DNA of 64,000 bases from JAUYQR01 sp963822435 (GTDB lineage Bacteria; Pseudomonadota; Alphaproteobacteria; Rhodobacterales; Rhodobacteraceae): positions 362,826 through 426,825 of the forward strand of contig CAWGHN010000002.1 in NCBI GenBank assembly GCA_963822435.1, given 5' to 3'. A program made the translations under genes and the position numbers. The notes below the pieces were generated by a model. It was not told the DNA's origin, did no database searches, and saw only the letters and a list, made by a program, of their open reading frames with translations. Positions 59,109 through 64,000 of this stretch are shown here, in pieces. The stretch's first letter is position 1, and the number at the start of each line of letters is the position of its first letter.

Positions 59109-60073
59109 TGAACGCGGTAACGAACCCCGCCAAGCTGCACGATTGCCGCGATGCCTTTGTCGCCACGCTGGAACGGCTGGGGGCGGAGAACCCCAAAATC
59201 GTCGCCGTGTGCAATGATTCCGTCGGCTCGTCGAAGCTCGGGGGGTTCAAGACGAGGTTTCCCGACCGGTTGGTGAACGTGGGGATCGCCGAGCAGAACA
59301 TGGTGGGCGTCGGCGCGGGGCTGGCGAATGGCGGGTTGCTGCCGTTTGTCTGCGGCGCGTCGTGCTTTCTGACCGGGCGGTCGCTGGAGCAGATCAAGGC
59401 GGACATCGCCTATTCCAACGCCAACGTGAAGCTGGTGGGGATTTCGGCGGGGATGGCTTACGGCGAGTTGGGGCCGACGCACCATTCGACCGAGGATTTC
59501 GCGTGGACGCGGGTGATCCCGAACCTTGCGGTGATAGCCCCCTGCGATTCGGTGGAAACGGCGGCGGCGGTGGAATGGGCGGCGGCGCATGAGGGGCCGG
59601 TGTTCCTGCGCCTGTCGCGGGTCGGCGTGCCGGACCTTTTGCCAGTTGGCCACAAGTTCGAGCTGGGCCGTGCGACTGAATTGCGCGACGGCGATGCGGT
59701 GACGCTGATCGCTAACGGGACGCTGACGCACCGGATGCTGAAGGCGGCTGCGCTGCTGGCGGCGGATGGGATCGAGGCGCGGGTGTTGAACATGGCGACG
59801 GTGCGCCCGATCGACGTGGCGGCGATTGTGGCGGCGGCGGAGGAGACCGGCGCGATCCTGACGGCCGAGGAACATTCGATCTACGGCGGGCTCGGCTCGG
59901 CGATTGCCGAGGTGGTGGTGGACCACGCTCCGGTGCCGATGAAGATTTTGGGCGTGCCGGGGATCTTTGTGCCGACCGGATCGGCGGAGTTCCTGCTGGA
60001 CGAATTCGGCATGTCGCCTGCCGGGGTGGCCGAGGCCGCGAAGGCGCTGATCGCGCGCAAGCGGCGCGGCTGA
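59108..60073 (+). CDS. Transketolase, C-terminal (pyrimidine-binding) subunit
   Basis: This 321-residue subunit covers the second and third domains. VNVGIAEQNMVGVGAGLA contains the catalytic glutamate (E62) that activates TPP. CGASCFLTGRSLEQIKADIA, ELGPTHHSTEDFAWTRVIPN and LTAEEHSIYGGLGSAIAEVV are also conserved. It is translationally coupled to the first-half gene. Split transketolases of this type are known from catabolic clusters such as D-apiose (apulose-4-phosphate transketolase), and not usually from the housekeeping pentose phosphate pathway. The exact donor sugar here is unknown. Confidence 0.93.
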   Translation: MNAVTNPAKLHDCRDAFVATLERLGAENPKIVAVCNDSVGSSKLGGFKTRFPDRLVNVGIAEQNMVGVGAGLANGGLLPFVCGASCFLTGRSLEQIKADIAYSNANVKLVGISAGMAYGELGPTHHSTEDFAWTRVIPNLAVIAPCDSVETAAAVEWAAAHEGPVFLRLSRVGVPDLLPVGHKFELGRATELRDGDAVTLIANGTLTHRMLKAAALLAADGIEARVLNMATVRPIDVAAIVAAAEETGAILTAEEHSIYGGLGSAIAEVVVDHAPVPMKILGVPGIFVPTGSAEFLLDEFGMSPAGVAEAAKALIARKRRG

Positions 60074-60120
60074 TAGAGGGGCGTCGCTGCGTCTGACCCT
60101 GACCGCGTTTCGGAGTTGCC

Positions 60121-61584
60121 ATGACCATTGCCATCCTTGCCATCGACCAGGGCACGACGAACTCGAAGGCCGTGCTGGTCTCACCGGAGGGGCGCATCCT
60201 GGCGCGCGGATCGGCTCCGGTCGGGATCGAGCATCCGCAGCCGGGGTGGGTGGAACAGGACCCACAGCGGATCTGGGCCTCGGTTCAGGAGGCGATTGCG
60301 GCGTGCCTTGCGACGGGGCCTGCGGTGACAGTGGCGGGGATCGCGATATCGAACCAGCGCGAGTCGGTGACGGTGTGGGATGGCGTGACGGGCGAGCCCT
60401 TGGGGCCGGTGGTCAGTTGGCAATGCCGGCGGACGGATGCGGCCTGTGGAGCGTTGAGCGCCGCGGGCCATGCGCCACGGGTGATGGAACTGACCGGGTT
60501 GCCGATCGACCCGATGTTTCCGGGGCCGAAGATGCGCTGGCTTTTGGACCGGGTGCCAGCGGGGCGTGAGGTGCGGTTGGGCACCATCGACGCGTGGTTG
60601 ATCCACTGTTTCACGGGTGGCCAGGTGCATGCCTGCGATGCGTCGAACGCGGCGCGGAGCCAGCTTTACGACCTGAACCGGCAGAAGTGGAGCGAGGAGT
60701 TGTGCGCGCTGTTCGGTGTGCCGATGGCCTGTCTGCCCGACGTGCGCGACAGTTCCGCCGATTTCGGCGTGACGCGCGGGGTCGCGGGGCTACCCGACGG
60801 TGTTCCGATCTGTGCGGCGATTGGTGACAGCCATGCGGCCCTGTTCGGACATGGCGCGTTTGCGCCGGGGGATGGCAAGGTGACGTTCGGCACGGGTTCG
60901 TCGATCATGACGACGCTGCCTGCGTTCATTGCGCCGACGGGGGGAATCACCACGACGATTGCATGGGCGCTGGGCGGCACGCCGACCTATGCCTTCGAGG
61001 GCAATATCCTCGTGTCGGCCTCGGCGCTGCCGTGGATGGTGGCGATGCTGGGGCTGCCGGATGTGCAGGCGCTGACCGATCTGGCGGCGACGGCAGAACC
61101 GGGTGGCCCGGGGTTCGTGCCGGCCTTCGTGGGTCTGGGTGCGCCCTACTGGCAGTCTGACGCGCGGGCGCTGTTTTCCGGGATCACCTTCATCACCAGC
61201 CGGGCGCAGATGGCGCGGGCGGTGACGGATTCGATGGCGTTTCAGGTGCATGACGTGTTTGCCGCGATGCAGGCGCAGTCGCCTGCGCCTTTGCGCCGGC
61301 TGTTTGCGGACGGCGGGCCAAGCAAGAACACCTTCCTGATGCAGTCGGTGTCGGACATCTTGAACCATCCGCTGATCCAGTGCGATGCGCCCGAAGCCTC
61401 GGCGCTGGGGGCAGCCTATCTGGCGGGCTTGCGGCTGGGCATCTGGGGCGGGCTGGACGCGATTGCCGCCCTGCCGCGCGACAGTGCCACCCTGACCCCG
61501 CGCGCGGGCGACACTGCCGCCCGGCTGGCGGTCTGGCGCGATGCCATCTACCGCTCGACCGTCCCCGCCGCTATACGTGAATAA
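60121..61584 (+). CDS. FGGY-family carbohydrate kinase
   Basis: This 487-residue sugar/polyol kinase has the ASKHA fold. The N-terminal ATP loop is LAIDQGTTNSKAVLVSPEGR; GISNQRE-type AGIAISNQRESVTVWD follows; substrate-region FPGPKMRWLLDRVP and GDSHAALFGHGAF come next; LFADGGPSKNTFLMQSVSDI is the C-terminal FGGY signature region. It looks closest to glycerol/xylulose kinases. It probably phosphorylates the ketose produced by one of the two SDRs, giving the transketolase its substrate. It lies 47 bases after the transketolase genes. Confidence 0.92.
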   Translation: MTIAILAIDQGTTNSKAVLVSPEGRILARGSAPVGIEHPQPGWVEQDPQRIWASVQEAIAACLATGPAVTVAGIAISNQRESVTVWDGVTGEPLGPVVSWQCRRTDAACGALSAAGHAPRVMELTGLPIDPMFPGPKMRWLLDRVPAGREVRLGTIDAWLIHCFTGGQVHACDASNAARSQLYDLNRQKWSEELCALFGVPMACLPDVRDSSADFGVTRGVAGLPDGVPICAAIGDSHAALFGHGAFAPGDGKVTFGTGSSIMTTLPAFIAPTGGITTTIAWALGGTPTYAFEGNILVSASALPWMVAMLGLPDVQALTDLAATAEPGGPGFVPAFVGLGAPYWQSDARALFSGITFITSRAQMARAVTDSMAFQVHDVFAAMQAQSPAPLRRLFADGGPSKNTFLMQSVSDILNHPLIQCDAPEASALGAAYLAGLRLGIWGGLDAIAALPRDSATLTPRAGDTAARLAVWRDAIYRSTVPAAIRE

Positions 61585-61592
61585 AAATTCAC
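61577..61592. promoter_or_regulatory. Palindrome before the SorC gene, candidate operator
   Basis: GTGAAT-AAAA-ATTCAC is a perfect inverted repeat overlapping the kinase stop region and ending 10 bases before the SorC start codon. Binding there would allow autoregulation. Related sites lie before the importer and the transketolase genes. Confidence 0.5.
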
Positions 61593-61602
61593 AGGGGGAC
61601 GC

Positions 61603-62552
61603 ATGGGCCGCATCAACGAACTGCGCCTGATTGCCCGGGTGGCACAGATGTACCACGCGGAACACAAGCGGCAGGCCGAGATCGCCGAGACGTTGCGGAT
61701 GTCGCAGGCGACGGTGTCGCGGATGCTGAAACGGGCCGAGCAGGAGGACATCGTGCGCACCACGATCATCCCGCCGCCCGGCACATTCGCCGAGCTGGAA
61801 ACCGCGCTGCGCGAGAAGTACCGGCTGACCGAAGCCATCGTGATCGACTGTTCGGAGGACCGGGACGGCGCGGTGATGGCGCGGATCGGCGAAGCGGCGG
61901 CGCATTTTCTGGAAGTGACGCTGCAGCAGGACGAGATCATCGGCGTCTCAAGCTGGAGCCAGACGATCTTGCGGATGGTGGACAACATTCATCCGCTGAA
62001 GGCCGCGAAGGCGAAATACATCGTGCAGATTCTGGGCGGCATGGGCGAAGCCTCGGTTCAGGCGCATGCCACGCAACTGACGGCGCGGCTGGCGAAACTG
62101 ACCGGAGGCGAGCCGCGGCTGCTTCTGGTGCAGGGGATTTCATCCTCGCGCGAGGCGAAGCTGGTGATGTTGTCGGACCCGGTGGTGCGGGGCACGATGG
62201 ATTTCTTCGGACGGCTGACGCTTGCGGTGGTGGGCATTGGCGCGGTGGAGCCTTCGGAACTTCTGGCGCGGTCGGGCAACACGTTTTCGCGCGAGGAACT
62301 GGCGATGCTGCACGATGCCGGTGCGGTGGGCGAGATTTCATTCCGGTTCTACGACAAGGACGGCAAGCCGGTGGAGACGCCGCTGAACGAACGGGTCATC
62401 GGGATCACGCTGGAGGAATTGCGCAAGGCCGACCGGGTGATGGCGCTGGCGGGGGGGAATCCAAGACCGCCGCCATCGCCGGGGCTTTGCGGCTGGGCAT
62501 CATCGACGTGCTGGTCACGGATAAATTCACGGCGGCCCGGCTGACGGAGTGA
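61603..62552 (+). CDS. SorC-family sugar-responsive regulator, with C-terminal frameshift
   Basis: This regulator has an N-terminal helix-turn-helix (RINELRLIARVAQMYHAEHK, then RQAEIAETLRMSQATVSRML). A sugar-binding domain follows, with IIGVSSWSQTILRMVDNIHP and YIVQILGGMGEASVQAHAT. As read, the frame ends at 62544 (313 residues) with a nonsense tail after VMALAGG. In the next frame SKTAAIAGALRLGIIDVLVT DKF continues the family's conserved C-terminus and ends at 62552. The change falls in seven G residues (62451-62457), one G short. The lost GGxxK region normally binds the sugar-phosphate effector, so the variant, if real, might not respond. Confidence 0.88.
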
Positions 62553-62598
62553 GCCTTGAGGGGCAACCGTCGGCTGGCCGCGCCAAAGGGAGGACACC

Positions 62599-63384
62599 AT
62601 GAAACGCTTTGCAGGCCAGACGGTTTTCGTGACCGGGGGCAATCGGGGGATCGGGCGGGGCATCGCCACGCGCTTTGCCGAAGAGGGCGCGCATGTCGCC
62701 ATCGCCGCGATCGAGGCGGATACGCCGGATGTGGCGGCGGACCTGGCCGCGGCGACGGGTGCCAAGGTTCTGGGGCTGCGGCTGGACGTGACGGACGGCG
62801 CGGCGGTGCGGGCGGCTTACGCCGAGGCGGAGGCGCAGTTGGGCGCGATTTCGGTTTCGGTGCAGAACGCGGGCGTCATCACCATCGCCAAGGTCGAGGA
62901 TCTGACCGAGCGGGAGTGGGATCTGAACCTGGATGTGAACACCAAGGGCGTGTTCCTGTGCTGTCAGGAAGCGATCCGGCGGTTTCGTGCCAGCGGCACC
63001 AAGGGGCGGCTGGTCAACACCGCATCGGGGCAGGCGCGGCAGGGGTTCATCTATACGCCGCACTACGCCGCGTCGAAGTTCGGCGTGGTGGGGCTGACGC
63101 AGAGCCTTGCCAAGGAACTGGCGCGCGAGGGCATCACGGCGAACGCGATCTGCCCCGGCATCATCCACACCGACATGTGGGATTACAACGACAGGGTCTG
63201 GGGGCAGATGCTGGGCGACTACGGGCCGGGCGAATTGATGGCCGAATGGGTGCGCGGCATCCCGATGGGGCGGGCCGGGACCACGGCGGAAGTGGCGGCG
63301 CTGGTGGCGTTTCTGGCGTCAGCCGATGCGGCCTATATCACGGGGCAGACGATCAATGTGGACGGCGGGTTGATCATGTCGTGA
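62599..63384 (+). CDS. SDR oxidoreductase, probable polyol dehydrogenase
   Basis: This 261-residue classical SDR has VFVTGGNRGIGRGIATRFAE, QNAGVITIAKVEDLTEREWD, YAASKFGVVGLTQSLAKELA (catalytic Y-x3-K) and ANAICPGIIHTDMWDYNDRV. TGQTINVDGGLIMS closes the protein. The GIIHTDMW segment resembles meso-butanediol/sorbitol dehydrogenase-type SDRs, so oxidation of a polyol to a ketose is likely. It follows the SorC gene by 46 bases, with GGGAGG before the ATG. With the other SDR it would give the cluster two dehydrogenation steps or two stereospecificities. Confidence 0.85.
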   Translation: MKRFAGQTVFVTGGNRGIGRGIATRFAEEGAHVAIAAIEADTPDVAADLAAATGAKVLGLRLDVTDGAAVRAAYAEAEAQLGAISVSVQNAGVITIAKVEDLTEREWDLNLDVNTKGVFLCCQEAIRRFRASGTKGRLVNTASGQARQGFIYTPHYAASKFGVVGLTQSLAKELAREGITANAICPGIIHTDMWDYNDRVWGQMLGDYGPGELMAEWVRGIPMGRAGTTAEVAALVAFLASADAAYITGQTINVDGGLIMS

Positions 63385-64000
63385 CGGTCTGCGCCGGAAC
63401 CGGGGACGAGACGCTCAGGCAGGTTGGCGGAGGAAAAGCGAACCGGTCGAGGCGCGGCTGATCATCTGGCCATCGAACTTCGGCCGGTTCGGGCGGGCCG
63501 GGGGCTTTTGCTGGGTGATCCAGGTTGTCAAAGCCGATGACCGACAGATCGCGGCCGATGGTCAGGCCCGCTTCGGCGGCGGCGATATAGACGCCTTGTG
63601 CGGTGCGGTCACAAAAGCAGATCACGGCAGCGGGCGGATCAGGCAGCGCCAGGAGGCGTTTCATTCCGCGGTAGCCTCCCGCAATTGTGTGGCCGCCCTT
63701 TACGACGAGTGCCGGGTCGTAAGGCACATCGCGGGTGGCCAGCGCGCGGCGGTAGCCTTTCTGGCGTTCGACCGGGGCTTCGATGCTGTCTTTGCCGCCG
63801 ATGTAGCCGATGCGGCGGTGTCCGGCGTCGAGCAGTGAGAGGACGGCGGTGACGCCGGCCGCCTGATCGCCGGGAATGACGGCTGGCACAGGTCGCCATA
63901 GCAGTGTCTGCAAGGTCGGCCGCGTGGCCGTTCCGCGTAAACCCCGGACAACGTGTGGCTTTGTGCACGCGCGCCAATCAACACCAAACAAAGGGGGTGT
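63374..64000 (-). pseudogene. LacI-family regulator, partial and probably damaged
   Basis: The minus-strand frame at about 63526-63892 encodes the sugar-binding domain of a LacI-type repressor: VPAVIPGDQAAGVTAVLSLL, DAGHRRIGYIGGKDSIEAPV, ICFCDRTAQGVYIAAAEAG and LSVIGFDN. After FDNLD the expected C-terminus (a TTV-type strand and dimer helix) is missing and a P-rich tail overlaps the SDR end. Upstream of 63892 the sequence is not recognisable, and the window ends before any DNA-binding domain. It may be a decayed second regulator of the sugar cluster. Confidence 0.55.

Noticed and set aside
62516..62533. Fourth copy of the SorC-type motif (ATAAATTCAC) before the last SDR
   Set aside because: It lies within the C-terminal coding sequence of the SorC gene (DKFTA) and lacks the left half-site, so coincidence is likely.
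1..64000. CRISPR array or tRNA/rRNA genes
   Set aside because: No regularly spaced identical repeats were seen, and I could not find a convincing cloverleaf or T-loop sequence outside coding genes; a tRNAscan run would settle the latter.

Overview
The window reads as chromosomal DNA of an alphaproteobacterium of the order Rhodobacterales (Rhodobacter/Gemmobacter/Tabrizicola-like). The support is the high GC content, the dense gene packing with frequent ATGA and TGATG overlaps, and typical gene neighbourhoods: pleD opposite DUF3572; the SUV3-type helicase, S4, fdxA, carD run; ribH-nusB; cobS opposite cobT; and kpsS-wza-kpsC. The assignment rests on reading protein motifs by eye, not on a database search.

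Region by region: 1-475 is a scar in which the N-terminus of a phage-type integrase abuts a truncated IS5-family element, followed by a small membrane-protein gene. 900-10472 holds housekeeping and accessory genes: metG, an SDR, cytochrome b561-YceI, an orphan ImuA-like gene with its own SOS box, an aldo/keto reductase, two small lipoproteins (one frameshifted), and an XRE regulator facing a fatty acid desaturase, then Nudix-DUF983. 10724-14093 carries an EF-hand protein, an ECF sigma factor module and a PleD-like diguanylate cyclase. 14230-16868 is DUF3572, a HAD phosphatase and a non-pyrrolysine MttB homologue. 16868-17927 is a hairpin-rich spacer leading to a low-GC HEPN (AbiU2-like) gene. 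17931-23546 holds parE (frameshifted as read), an epimerase truncated by a repeat, a GST, ppk2 and the decayed remains of a DUF1007-NicO nickel/cobalt locus. 23547-29455 is a MATE exporter and the capsule export genes kpsC, wza and kpsS. 29665-43143 is mostly core metabolism: ribE, carD, fdxA, the helicase, nusB-ribH-ribB, cobS/cobT and a Kef-type antiporter. 43301-49084 encodes envelope proteins of unknown role, including a 963-residue protein that looks like a PilM/GspL-type domain and a PilP/GspC-like domain joined through one membrane segment. 49088-53590 is metY, an Lrp regulator facing a LysE exporter, a putative glycosyltransferase and DDAH.

The most system-like part is 53747-64000. 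A ribose-type ABC importer (permease, binding protein, ATPase) and an SDR are transcribed leftward. A split transketolase, an FGGY kinase, a SorC-type regulator and a second SDR are transcribed rightward. A LacI-type remnant faces them at the edge. Together they suggest import of a polyol or sugar, oxidation to a ketose, phosphorylation, and two-carbon transfer by the split transketolase. A related 16-base palindromic motif lies before the importer, before the transketolase and before the SorC gene, and is a candidate operator for the whole cluster. The substrate cannot be read from sequence.

Several genes carry apparent single-base frameshifts (lipoprotein at 6574, parE, the SorC gene). Because parE is essential and the SorC shift falls in a run of seven G, sequence error should be considered for these. 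The DUF1007-NicO region instead has multiple lesions and looks truly decayed.
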